18,260 bases of DNA from the NCBI GenBank assembly GCA_022447335.1, contig JAKVCF010000036.1, forward strand, positions 1 through 18,260. Direction: 5' to 3'. The notes beneath the pieces are model-generated. The model was not told the DNA's origin, searched no databases, and saw nothing but the letters and a program-made list of their open reading frames with translations. The stretch is from Planctomycetota bacterium. Lineage in GTDB: Bacteria; Planctomycetota; UBA1135. A program made the position numbers and the translations under genes. Positions 8,062-16,365 of this stretch are shown here, in pieces (positions within the stretch are counted from its first letter, which is position 1; the number at the start of each line of letters is the position of its first letter).

Positions 8062-10782
8062 ATGCTAATTCCCTCGCTACTAGTCGCTTGGGTTGTACAC
8101 CCTTCGGCCACACCACTTCCCCAGCACAAACTTGACTCGATCCGCCCCTCGGCCGGATTCTTTGTCGAGAACCAGGGACAGTGGGATGAGGCTGCCATTC
8201 TGGCTCTTCGTGGCGAAAACGAAGACCTAATCCTGGGCCCACACGGCTGGAGCTGGGTGCTACGCCGGGCTGGCGAATCGCCGATCGCGACAGCTAACAA
8301 CCACCCTGCGGGCAAGGCAATCGCATGGTTGGATGAAGAAGAGTTGCAGATGGCACCCACGATCAACTGGGCTCGCATCGACTTACGGCTCTTGGGCGCA
8401 CAGCCAGTCGAACCGCAACTGGTAAGCGCTAGCAACACACAACTGGACTACTACCTGGATGGCGAGGTGCGCACCAGCGTGCCCACTGGGACGGAAACCC
8501 TCGCGCGCGACGTCTGGCCCGGCATCGACCTGCGCTTCCGCACAGAGCCGGATCGCGTAAAACACCAATTCGAACTGCAAGCCGGAATCGACCCGAGCAT
8601 CGTGCAAATCGAAATCCATGGTGCAGACCCACGCATTGCCTACGACGGTAGCCTGGTAATGACGACCGCACGCGGCGAAATTCGCGACGCCGCACCAATC
8701 GCCTGGCAGCTCCGTGACGGCAACCGCCTCCCAGTCGAAGTGCGCTATGCACTAACAGCTGGCAGCAAATGCTGGAAGCTGAGCTTCGTGGTCGAACATT
8801 GGGACCCAAACCTCCCCCTGATCTTGGACCCAGACACTCTCGTCAATTGCGGCTACATCGGTGGATCGGACTACGACGAATTGCGTGGCATCGATGTCAC
8901 CGATGCCGGAAAAATCTGGGTGGTGGGCCACACGTCCTCGACTGACTTACCAGCGCGTGGCGCCTTCCAAGGAAGTAATGCCGGAGGCGACTACGACTGT
9001 TTTGTGGCAGGCGTCGACAGCGACGGCGTACTGCGCAACCTCACTTACCTCGGAGGATCCGATCGCGAATTGGCTTACGATCTGAGCGTCGACGCAGCGG
9101 GCAATGTCTACGTCGGCGGAGGAACCAACTCGAGTGACTTCCCGACGGCGGTCGGCCCTTATCTAACACAGTCCGGAAGCCTTGACGGCTTTGTCACCAA
9201 AATCGACCCTAATGGCAACTTGGTCTACTCGGGGTTCATTGGCGGTTCACAGTTTGATTCGATCCGCGGCAATGCCGTGGATGCGGAGGGTAATCACTAT
9301 GTCATCGGCCGTACGGTCGACACAGGCAATCCGAACGACCCGCCCTACACTTTCCCTACCGAGGTCGGACCGGACCTAACGCACAATGGCTTGAGCGACG
9401 CCTTCGTTGCCAAGATCAATGACACTGGAGACGACGTGCTCTATTGCGGATTTATTGGAGGATCGGATATCGACTACGGTCGTGATGTCGAAATCGATGC
9501 ACAAGGCTATGCCTACTATGTCGGCTGGACAAACTCCGACGAGACCACCTTCCCAGTCGTCGGCGGTCCGGACCTGACCTACAACGGCGGCGAAGAACTC
9601 TGGGGCGGAAACTTCGCACAATACGGGGATGGTTTCTTAAGCCGCATCACGCCCGATGGATCGAACTTTGCATCGAATGGCTACGTCGGCGGAACTGGAT
9701 CTGATGCAATCTTCTCCGTCCGTATCGATGGTTTTGGTGGCGTGTACATCGCTGGCCACACCACTTCAACCGAAGCGAGCCTACCGGTCACATACGGGCC
9801 GGATATCACCTTCAACGGTGCCCCTTCCAATGAACCTTATGGCGATGCACTGGTCGGCAAGCTCAAGCCTAGCCTGACCGATTGGGAGTATCTCGGTTTC
9901 GTCGGCGGAGATAGTCAGGATCGCGCCTGGCGCATGGACATCGACGATTTCGGTCGCATGTATATCGTGGGTAACACACGCTCCGATCAACTAAGTTTCC
10001 CACATCAGGGGCACGGTGCACGCCTGCATGAAGGTGGAGATGAGGACGGCTATGTCGCGATGATCAGCGCGAATGGCAGTCGTGTTCTGTATGGAAGCTA
10101 CTTCGCCGGCGAGGGTCGGGAAGTCGTGCGTGATGTCGCAGTTGACTCGGACGGCTATGTGCACGTTGCGGGCTGGAGCAATTCAACATCATTTCCTTTG
10201 GTCAGCGGGCCAGACGTCGTGAAACCCGGCGGAGTCGATGGTTTCGTATCGCGCGTGCTGCCATTCGACCTGTTGATACGCGCCGGCAATGCGATCGATC
10301 CAACCACGCGTGAACGCACTGAAATGCTTTACGTCAATGGACAAATCGGCGACGGAGCCGAGCGCCGTTTATTTGTGCCTTACGGCGGCGGATCGGTCAC
10401 AATCGATGTCGACGCAATTGGATTCGACGGTAAGCCGCTTGCTGAATCAGACTTTGTGCTGTATGTCTGGCAGGGCGAACCAGGTGCGCGCGAGGCTTCA
10501 CATCTCGTCGCTCCCAGCGGATTATCAGTAGGCACTGGGGCCTTCCCAACACCACTTGCAACTGGAACAAGCTCGGTCGAAGGTCTGTGGACCCTGATCA
10601 ATACCACCGGCCGACCAAAACTACTCGGCAAACCTATCTCGCCACGGAAGAAGCCCGCCCCATTGACGATGAATGTCGATCTACCGGGCCCAGGCACCTA
10701 CACACTGCAGGCGCTGATCGAAGAACCGAATAAGCCCAGCCGGATCACGCTGTCGAACGTCATCGTATTGATTGTGGCCTAA
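8062..10782 (+). CDS. Secreted SBBP-repeat seven-bladed beta-propeller protein
   Basis: 906 residues with a signal peptide at about 1-17. Residues ~30-255 resemble the DUF7948-type domain that precedes SBBP repeats (FFVENQGQWDEAAILALRG near the start, VWPGIDLRFR in the middle, LPLILDPDTLVNCGYIGGS at the junction). Seven SBBP-type units follow, each [Y/F]xGG or similar, then ~10 residues, D-x-x-G-x-x-Y-V-x-G-x-T and SFP-like ends. They begin near residues 265, 329, 392, 464, 541, 613 and 680, enough for one closed propeller. Residues ~735-906 form a separate C-terminal domain ending LSNVIVLIVA. No enzyme motif was seen; such proteins are surface or secreted binding or structural proteins of unknown ligand. 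The SD is weak. It lies upstream of the riboswitch-like RNA, in the same direction as the second propeller gene. Confidence 0.88.
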   Translation: MLIPSLLVAWVVHPSATPLPQHKLDSIRPSAGFFVENQGQWDEAAILALRGENEDLILGPHGWSWVLRRAGESPIATANNHPAGKAIAWLDEEELQMAPTINWARIDLRLLGAQPVEPQLVSASNTQLDYYLDGEVRTSVPTGTETLARDVWPGIDLRFRTEPDRVKHQFELQAGIDPSIVQIEIHGADPRIAYDGSLVMTTARGEIRDAAPIAWQLRDGNRLPVEVRYALTAGSKCWKLSFVVEHWDPNLPLILDPDTLVNCGYIGGSDYDELRGIDVTDAGKIWVVGHTSSTDLPARGAFQGSNAGGDYDCFVAGVDSDGVLRNLTYLGGSDRELAYDLSVDAAGNVYVGGGTNSSDFPTAVGPYLTQSGSLDGFVTKIDPNGNLVYSGFIGGSQFDSIRGNAVDAEGNHYVIGRTVDTGNPNDPPYTFPTEVGPDLTHNGLSDAFVAKINDTGDDVLYCGFIGGSDIDYGRDVEIDAQGYAYYVGWTNSDETTFPVVGGPDLTYNGGEELWGGNFAQYGDGFLSRITPDGSNFASNGYVGGTGSDAIFSVRIDGFGGVYIAGHTTSTEASLPVTYGPDITFNGAPSNEPYGDALVGKLKPSLTDWEYLGFVGGDSQDRAWRMDIDDFGRMYIVGNTRSDQLSFPHQGHGARLHEGGDEDGYVAMISANGSRVLYGSYFAGEGREVVRDVAVDSDGYVHVAGWSNSTSFPLVSGPDVVKPGGVDGFVSRVLPFDLLIRAGNAIDPTTRERTEMLYVNGQIGDGAERRLFVPYGGGSVTIDVDAIGFDGKPLAESDFVLYVWQGEPGAREASHLVAPSGLSVGTGAFPTPLATGTSSVEGLWTLINTTGRPKLLGKPISPRKKPAPLTMNVDLPGPGTYTLQALIEEPNKPSRITLSNVIVLIVA

Positions 10783-10817
10783 GGGTCAGCATCTGCTAGG
10801 ATCTCGCAAACTAACCC

Positions 10818-10909
10818 GGTCAGGAAAGGGCGGCAAGTGAGGTGCAACTCCTCCACGGGTCCGCCACCGTGACAGCTTAATGCTGAAGTCGGAAAACGCC
10901 TGCCTGACC
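10818..10909 (+). ncRNA. Cobalamin riboswitch-like RNA (compact)
   Basis: A closing stem P1, GGTCAGG (10818-10824) with CCTGACC (10903-10909), encloses the hallmark B12 aptamer core. P4 is GAGG-TGCAACT-CCTC (10839-10853), matching the conserved GGTGnnAnTCC. P5 is CACGG-GTCCGCCA-CCGTG followed by A (10854-10872), matching the CACGGTCCCGCCACTGTGA form of the consensus. A P6-like CAGC-TTAAT-GCTG (10873-10885) is followed by AAGTCGGAAAACGCCTGCC, close to the conserved AAGYCRGGAGACCTGCC. Peripheral stems of large cobalamin riboswitches are absent, as in short class-II forms. It lies 39 nt upstream of the second propeller gene. No adenosyl- or aquocobalamin preference can be read with certainty. 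Confidence 0.65.
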
Positions 10910-10914
10910 AAGTT

Positions 10915-10943
10915 CCTCATACCCGGGCGAGACTCTCGGGAGG
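10915..10943 (+). promoter_or_regulatory. Possible SD-sequestering hairpin and ribosome-binding site
   Basis: The Shine-Dalgarno GGGAGG (10938-10943) sits 5 nt before ATG 10949 and decides that start. CCTC (10915-10918) can pair with GAGG (10940-10943), and CCG (10923-10925) with CGG (10937-10939), hiding the SD. This directly follows the riboswitch-like element and could be its expression platform acting on translation. The structure is inferred by eye. Confidence 0.45.
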
Positions 10944-10948
10944 CCAAG

Positions 10949-12355
10949 ATGACAAATCGGATCATTGTGAGCGCGCTTGCGTCCTTCACTCTGACAGCTG
11001 CGCCACTTACGGCTCAGCAGTTCTCCCAAGACATCCCCTTAAGCGGGCTCGGCAACGGGAACTCGGCCAAGCCCTTTGGCATCGCTTATGAGCCAGGCCT
11101 CGACCGCATCTTTGTAGCGGTGGCAGGTGCCTTCGGCGCTGAGAACAATGTGGTCGCCGTGATCGACCCGAATACCGACACGGTAGTCAGCACGATCCCG
11201 GTCGGTCTCTACCCGGAAGAAATTGCTTTCGGCTACGACACGAATGGCGCTCTGCTCTATGGAGCAGTTACCAACTCAACAAGTGGCACGGTCACAATCT
11301 TTGACCCGAACCTGAACGTGCGCGGCGAGGTGACCTTGCCCGACCCCTTCGGCTTCGGCACCTGTTATCCCTTCGGCATTGCCTGGGATGGCGGGATCGA
11401 GCGCTTCTACGTGAGCACCCTCGATGGCACGGGTGATGTGCACTCGGTCAACCCGGCCACACTCACGACCAGCCCGATTGCTCCGTACAACGCTGTCTCC
11501 TCGAGCGGATCACGTCTGCTAGTGCATGCAGGCCGGCTTTGGAATGGCGCCACCCGTTACAACGCAAGCTTCAGCAACTCTGACTCCTTCGTCGTGAACT
11601 TCAAGATCAGCAGCAAGGCGAGTGAAGAAGTGTTGATCGCCAATGAGACCCGCCACTTCTACCCGAGTGTGCAGGACATCATTGCACTGCCGAACAACGA
11701 TGTACTGGTCGGCGGCCTAGGGTTTAACGGCTACCTCTACCATTTCGATGTAAATGGAACGCTGCTCAGCACACACCATCTGAAAAACGCGAGTGGCGCA
11801 CATGGGCTGGCAATCGGGCCACAAGGGCGCTTGCTAGCAATCTGTGATCTGGTAACTGACACCTTAGTTCTCTACGACATGGATGAGCGTACTGAGCTGT
11901 CTGCTACAGCAATGAGCTCGATTGGCCTAGGCTATGGCCAACCGAACAATGCGGTCTTCGTAAATAAGAAGCTGTACGTAACCTCGCAAGCGACTGAGGA
12001 AGTCGTGGTCTTCAACAATCTGCCGAGCCCTCCGCCGGGGAGCGGATACGCCGGCCAGCTAACAATCTCGAATTCGACACCATCACTCGGTGATTCTGTG
12101 ACCATCGAAGTGACCGGCAATGGATTGGTCGCTCTAGCACAGTCGCGCGAAGGAGTGAAAACCAACTACCGCGGCCTCAATGCAGACATTGGGCCACAAA
12201 TTAACCTGCTCGGCGTAAGTAGCACGACCTACAACGAAAGCGCAGCTGTTCCAAATAATCCAGCTCTACGCGGCCTACGCCTCTGGTACCAGGGCGCGGT
12301 CGACCTCGATAGCACGCCGCAACCGACCGAGCCGCGCGCCTTGATCGTGCAGTAA
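10949..12355 (+). CDS. Secreted YncE/YVTN-like beta-propeller; candidate B12-binding BtuG-like protein
   Basis: 468 residues from ATG 10949, chosen because a strong SD and a signal peptide (residues 1-23, ending TAQQ) follow; an upstream in-frame ATG at 10880 falls inside the riboswitch-like RNA. Residues ~25-357 read as a beta-propeller of the YncE/YVTN type: NNVVAVIDPNTDTVVSTIPV, GLYPEEIAFGYD, GTVTIFDPN, FGIAWDGG, YLYHFDVNGT, HGLAIGPQGRLL, KLYVTSQATEEVVVF. A Pro/Gly linker (359-366) leads to a ~100-residue C-terminal domain (LTISNSTPSLGDSVTIEV to the end) that may anchor or sort the protein. No lipobox is seen, so a secreted or surface protein rather than a lipoprotein. Bacteroides BtuG, a B12-capturing surface protein, has the same general fold and B12 control. 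The propeller call is firm; corrinoid binding is inference from the upstream RNA. Confidence 0.82.
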   Translation: MTNRIIVSALASFTLTAAPLTAQQFSQDIPLSGLGNGNSAKPFGIAYEPGLDRIFVAVAGAFGAENNVVAVIDPNTDTVVSTIPVGLYPEEIAFGYDTNGALLYGAVTNSTSGTVTIFDPNLNVRGEVTLPDPFGFGTCYPFGIAWDGGIERFYVSTLDGTGDVHSVNPATLTTSPIAPYNAVSSSGSRLLVHAGRLWNGATRYNASFSNSDSFVVNFKISSKASEEVLIANETRHFYPSVQDIIALPNNDVLVGGLGFNGYLYHFDVNGTLLSTHHLKNASGAHGLAIGPQGRLLAICDLVTDTLVLYDMDERTELSATAMSSIGLGYGQPNNAVFVNKKLYVTSQATEEVVVFNNLPSPPPGSGYAGQLTISNSTPSLGDSVTIEVTGNGLVALAQSREGVKTNYRGLNADIGPQINLLGVSSTTYNESAAVPNNPALRGLRLWYQGAVDLDSTPQPTEPRALIVQ

Positions 12356-12397
12356 TCCTCCCTTACACGAAACTGCTAACAGCTCGACCGAGATAGG

Positions 12398-13105
12398 TCA
12401 GACCTGTGTAACTTGAACCGCTTCGAAACGGTAGCCGACACCGCGAACCGTGTGAATATGTTTAGGGTCATCAGGGTCGTCCTCGATTTTCTTGCGTAAA
12501 CGGAAGACGTGCGTGTCGATTGTGCGAGTGTGACGCACCCCCTTTAGCCCCCAAACATCCTCAAGAATTTGAGCGCGCGAAAGATTCTTCCCAACATGCT
12601 TCAAAAAGTAACGAAGCGATTCGAGCTCCTTACGATTAAGCCCGTGCCTCTGTTCATTCTTGACCAAGTTGTAAGCCAAGAAATCGACCTCGATCCCGTC
12701 GAAGACCAGCCGCTCCGGCAGCCCATCGCCCCCGGCATTGGCTCGGCGCAATATGGCCTGGAGCCGTAGAACCACCTCGCGCAGCGGAGTTGGCTTGACG
12801 ACATAATCATCGGCCCCGTACTCAAGGCCAAGAATGCGGTCAGAATCCTGACCGCGCGCTGAAAGAATCAGAACCGGTAGCCCATTCCGCTTTTCGCGCA
12901 GGCGCCGAAGTACCTCGAAGCCGTCCAACTTCGGCAGCATGAGGTCAAGCACCATGGCATCAAAGGGTTTGTCCATAGCTGCCCGCAAGCCTGCTTCGCC
13001 GTCAGCGGCTTCTTCGACTTCAAAGCCTTCGGACAGCAAGCCATCCACCATGCCCATCCGAAGGGATGGCTCATCTTCGACAACCAAGATACGGGGTTGA
13101 TTCAT
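12398..13105 (-). CDS. OmpR/PhoB-family response regulator
   Basis: 235 residues from ATG 13105, which overlaps the kinase stop as ATGA and has AAGGA just upstream; longer starts run into the kinase gene. The receiver domain (about 1-118) has the acidic pair Glu10/Asp11, phosphoacceptor Asp54 (VLDLMLPKLDG), Ser82 in LSA and Lys104 in VVKP. The C-terminal winged-helix DNA-binding domain (about 130-230) ends with TIDTHVFRLRKKIEDDPDDPKHIHTVRGVGYRFE, the recognition-helix region of OmpR/PhoB proteins (given here as a family landmark). All conserved residues are intact. It is the last gene of the operon and the cognate partner of the kinase immediately upstream. Targets cannot be read; its own operon is a reasonable candidate. 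Confidence 0.95.
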   Translation of the reverse strand: MNQPRILVVEDEPSLRMGMVDGLLSEGFEVEEAADGEAGLRAAMDKPFDAMVLDLMLPKLDGFEVLRRLREKRNGLPVLILSARGQDSDRILGLEYGADDYVVKPTPLREVVLRLQAILRRANAGGDGLPERLVFDGIEVDFLAYNLVKNEQRHGLNRKELESLRYFLKHVGKNLSRAQILEDVWGLKGVRHTRTIDTHVFRLRKKIEDDPDDPKHIHTVRGVGYRFEAVQVTQV

Positions 13106-15033
13106 TGTTCCTTCTCGCCGAACAATACCGGGTAGCTCAAGCGGAAGCAGGCGCCGCCTGTCAAACCCTGTTGACCTGAACACGTCACAAGCTCTGCACG
13201 ACCGCCATGCGCCAGCATGGTCTCGCGCACGAGCGCCAGCCCCAAACCAGCGCCAGCTTTCAATCCACCCTCAGCCTTACCACGCTCATAGGGCTCAAAG
13301 ATGCGCTCGCGCCAAGCTTCAGGCACACCCGGACCATTGTCCGCCACCTCGATGTGCAACTCGTCTTCGCCACGCGGACCTTGTCCCGACTGCACCCTCA
13401 GCTCAACCCAACCACCATTAGATGCATACTTGCGCGCATTTTCCAGAAGATTGGCCACCGCACGCTCTGCGGCTGCAGGGTCCAACGAAACTTCTGGCAG
13501 GTCTGCTGCAATCTCAACACTTAACTCTAGACCAGCGTCGGAAAGACGAAGGCGCTGATCTTCGGCAAGCGGCAGGAGCAGAGCAGCCACATCGGTCGGC
13601 ACCGGTTCGACTTTGAAACTACCACGCTCCAAGTGAGACACATCTAGCACATCAGCAACTAGGCGCTGGAGGCGCACCGCGTCGCGCTGCATTGCAGCGT
13701 AGTACTCGCGCAGACGCTTGGGATCCTGCACCCGTCCATCCATCAGGTTGCTGGCGAGCAAAGCAAGTGAAGCAGCCGGCGTACGTAGCTCATGACTGAC
13801 GCCCGCAATGAAATCGCTGCGAATCTGCTCGAGCTCAGCTCGGCGCCGCAGTGCACGAGCACCCCAAAAACCTACGACTACCAGCGCGGAAACCACCGCT
13901 AACATGCCGCTTAGCAACAAGAAACGACGCCGCACCGCCGGCTCTGTGTACGCATTGGAATCGACGAGCACCAGCCACCAGTCGTCGGGCAAGCCTGGAG
14001 GAAAAACCAGACGTAAAGCCACACTTCGATCCTCGCCCCCGCGCGACGAACGCACCTGGAAGGTGCCCGAGGGCGGCAACGCCTCGGTGAAACGCTCACG
14101 CAGTAACTGCTCCAAAACATAATCATCAGTCACCATGCCGACTCCGGATGACCGGTCGAAAAAGGCGACGCGCGCACCCATCGGAAACGCGCTGACCGAC
14201 GGACTGCGCAATGGTTCACGCAACTGTTCAGCCAACCGCACGCCTGCAACTACGCCTTCCAACTGAGATGCCAGCTCATTACGCTGTAAAGTCTGTAACA
14301 ATAAACGGCCCTCAAAGCTCAATCGGTTCGGTTGCAAGGGAACCTTCCCTGCCAATAACTCTTCGAGCAACATATTCAATGCCGCACGTGATGCGTTGGG
14401 GCTACCAGCATCTTTCCAATGTGCGGCAATACTGTGCCCCAAAAGAACTCGTAGCGATAAGCCTTCATAAAAGTCATACGAACGCGTACGTACCCACAGC
14501 GCTTCGAGAACACGCGCAGCCTCGCGATGGCGATCCATCGACGATAACGCGCGCGCTTTCTGCAGCATCAAGCGCGCATAAGTCGCATCCTCGCCTTCGA
14601 GGATTACACGCTCCCCGCGGGAAATGTCCTCCAGCGCCAGCGCCCACTCCTGCCTCTGCCCATGCCCCTCCGCTTCACGCAGCAAAAGAGAAGCAGGCGT
14701 CGGACGTGGCTGCTCCAAATCCTTAAGTACATCGACTAGCTCGACACCTTGCGGCACCGGTCGCGGCTCCAGTAGCGCCCCTTCTTCGCCAAAGCGAATC
14801 TTGATCGGTCGACCACTCAGCGCGATTTGCCCGGTCGCAACCCGACGTACCAGACGCACCGATTCTTCTTCCAGCTGATCGGCGAGTGTGCGCGCATCTT
14901 CCAAAGCCTGCACCTGCGCACTAACGTCCGGATCGCCACTCAGAAACCAAGTCGCACCCAGCAAAGCTGTACTCGCAGCCAACAGGCTGAGGCCCCAAAG
15001 ACGGGACAGCGGAACCCGGCGTCGCGCAATCAT
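13102..15033 (-). CDS. Membrane sensor histidine kinase
   Basis: 643 residues. Two membrane segments (about 12-32 and 371-391) bracket a large ~335-residue periplasmic sensor region. Part of it (about 115-260) is helical and Ala/Leu/Arg-rich with TPR-like character (ALALEDISRGERV, LMLQKARALSSMDRHREAARVLEAL); no known ligand-binding domain is recognised. The cytoplasmic part has the HisKA box VSHELRTPAASL with His414, N-box NLLENARKYA (528-537), G1 box DNGPGVP (565-571) and G2 GAGLGLALV (594-602), so a complete kinase. It phosphorylates the response regulator whose start overlaps its stop. The upstream MATE gene ends 3 bp before its ATG, which places sensor and exporter in one transcript. The signal is unknown. 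Confidence 0.94.
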   Translation of the reverse strand: MIARRRVPLSRLWGLSLLAASTALLGATWFLSGDPDVSAQVQALEDARTLADQLEEESVRLVRRVATGQIALSGRPIKIRFGEEGALLEPRPVPQGVELVDVLKDLEQPRPTPASLLLREAEGHGQRQEWALALEDISRGERVILEGEDATYARLMLQKARALSSMDRHREAARVLEALWVRTRSYDFYEGLSLRVLLGHSIAAHWKDAGSPNASRAALNMLLEELLAGKVPLQPNRLSFEGRLLLQTLQRNELASQLEGVVAGVRLAEQLREPLRSPSVSAFPMGARVAFFDRSSGVGMVTDDYVLEQLLRERFTEALPPSGTFQVRSSRGGEDRSVALRLVFPPGLPDDWWLVLVDSNAYTEPAVRRRFLLLSGMLAVVSALVVVGFWGARALRRRAELEQIRSDFIAGVSHELRTPAASLALLASNLMDGRVQDPKRLREYYAAMQRDAVRLQRLVADVLDVSHLERGSFKVEPVPTDVAALLLPLAEDQRLRLSDAGLELSVEIAADLPEVSLDPAAAERAVANLLENARKYASNGGWVELRVQSGQGPRGEDELHIEVADNGPGVPEAWRERIFEPYERGKAEGGLKAGAGLGLALVRETMLAHGGRAELVTCSGQQGLTGGACFRLSYPVLFGEKEQ

Positions 15034-15036
15034 GAA

Positions 15037-16365
15037 TCAGAGAGATGACCGAAAGGGGCTCGCCCCGATGCCTGGCCAGATTCGCAGCATACCGAAGCTT
15101 GCACGCACCAGAATCCAAGCACCTGTCACAAGCCAGATACTTTCAAGAGCACCTGGGTGCTCAGGATCGATCAGCTGCAACCCAAACCACCCCAAACCGG
15201 AGGCGAGGATCATGACGTTGCGCAAATAGCGATAGTCTCGCGTACCCCAATGTAAACCGTCGGTAGCAAAGCAAAGTGCATTGAGCGGCTGGGCCCACGC
15301 GCCCCATAGCCAGGCTGTGGTGAACAACGCCTGCGCCTCGATTGGAACCAGTAGTTGTGCCACCCACCCCTCACCCAAAAGCATGCCGATTGCAAGTGCC
15401 AGCCCCATGCCAAAACTCCACCCGCAGCACACCCCCGCTACACGACGTGCCCCTTCCACGCGCCCCTTACCGAGATACCAGCCGACTAGACTCTGCGCAC
15501 TGACCGCTAAAGCGTCGAGCGCGAGCGCAGTAAATAGCCAGACCTGCCGGATCGCGTGATGCGCTGCACCAGCTTCATCTCCCATCCGTGTCGCAGCGCG
15601 CGTTGCCAGAATCAGGAATAGAGTCAGTAAACCAGTACGCACGAACATGTCGCTGCCCACCTGCAACAGTTGAGATGCCCCCTTCAAACTAAGCTTGGCC
15701 GGACGACCAAGAGACTGGAAGACTGCAAACAATGCGCAGAAGCAACCAATCCACTGTGCAGCAAGCGTAGCCCATGCAGCTCCGGCAATGCCATAAGCTG
15801 GAATCGGACCTGCGCCAAGAATCAGCACAGCGTCCAATCCGATATTGAGCGCGTTGACTAGCAACGCGATTCCCATTGGCACGCGCATGTTCTGCAAACC
15901 ACGCAATGAACCAAAAGCTGTCGCCGTCAAAAGGACTGCTGGCGCCGCAAACAACCGGATACGGAAGTAAATCACCGCGTCATCAGCCGTTGCAGCCTCC
16001 GCCCCCATCACCTCGGCGAGCCAAGGCGCGAGTGGCCATCCAAACGCCAACATACCAAGACCAAAGCCGCCCGCGAGAGTCAGAGCGATCGCGTTCTGGG
16101 CACGAGCGCGATCCAGTTGACCTGCCCCCACAAAACGCGCAACCTCCGACTGTATACCTATCGAAAGGAAATTAAAGATCCAGAAGATCGCTGACAGCAG
16201 CGTGGTACCGACACCCAGCGCCGCCATCGGACCATCACCTAACTTAGAGACGAAGGCAGTATCGACCAGTGCGGTAAGCGGCTCAGCGATCAGCGACAGC
16301 AGCACTGGCACCGACAGCACCAGCAAGGTGCGATTCGGGCGCTGGTCGAAGGCGTGCTGACTCAA
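15037..16365 (-). CDS. MATE-family efflux transporter (DinF-like)
   Basis: 442 residues of mostly hydrophobic sequence, consistent with the 12 membrane helices of multidrug and toxin extrusion transporters, which export substrates by Na+ or H+ antiport. Family landmarks of the DinF branch: an early SVPVLLSLIAEPLTALVDTAFVSKLG segment (PLTALVDTAFVSKLG corresponds to PLLGLVDTAVIGHL of DinF), ASEVARF-like QSEVARFVGAGQ, and GSLRGLQNMRVPM. The start is a TTG that overlaps the preceding stop as TTGA; no ATG is available without losing the first helix. It follows a dehydrogenase gene and precedes a two-component system, suggesting that export is controlled by, or tied to, the signal sensed. The substrate cannot be read from sequence. 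Confidence 0.92.
   Translation of the reverse strand: MSQHAFDQRPNRTLLVLSVPVLLSLIAEPLTALVDTAFVSKLGDGPMAALGVGTTLLSAIFWIFNFLSIGIQSEVARFVGAGQLDRARAQNAIALTLAGGFGLGMLAFGWPLAPWLAEVMGAEAATADDAVIYFRIRLFAAPAVLLTATAFGSLRGLQNMRVPMGIALLVNALNIGLDAVLILGAGPIPAYGIAGAAWATLAAQWIGCFCALFAVFQSLGRPAKLSLKGASQLLQVGSDMFVRTGLLTLFLILATRAATRMGDEAGAAHHAIRQVWLFTALALDALAVSAQSLVGWYLGKGRVEGARRVAGVCCGWSFGMGLALAIGMLLGEGWVAQLLVPIEAQALFTTAWLWGAWAQPLNALCFATDGLHWGTRDYRYLRNVMILASGLGWFGLQLIDPEHPGALESIWLVTGAWILVRASFGMLRIWPGIGASPFRSSL

Noticed and set aside
10818..10909. c-di-GMP (GEMM) or other riboswitch class
   Set aside because: No GEMM core was seen; the GGTGCAACTCC and CACGG…CCGCCACCGTGA pattern fits the cobalamin core better.
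10880..10948. N-terminal extension of the YncE-like protein from ATG 10880
   Set aside because: That ATG lies in the loop of the riboswitch-like RNA, lacks an SD and would bury the signal peptide 23 residues in.
12356..12397. Bidirectional terminator between the converging operons
   Set aside because: Only short imperfect inverted repeats (such as AGGTCAGACCT) and no T-tract on either strand.
13106..13183. Longer start for the response regulator
   Set aside because: The extra 26 residues are out-of-frame kinase sequence; ATG 13105 has an SD and begins exactly at the receiver domain.
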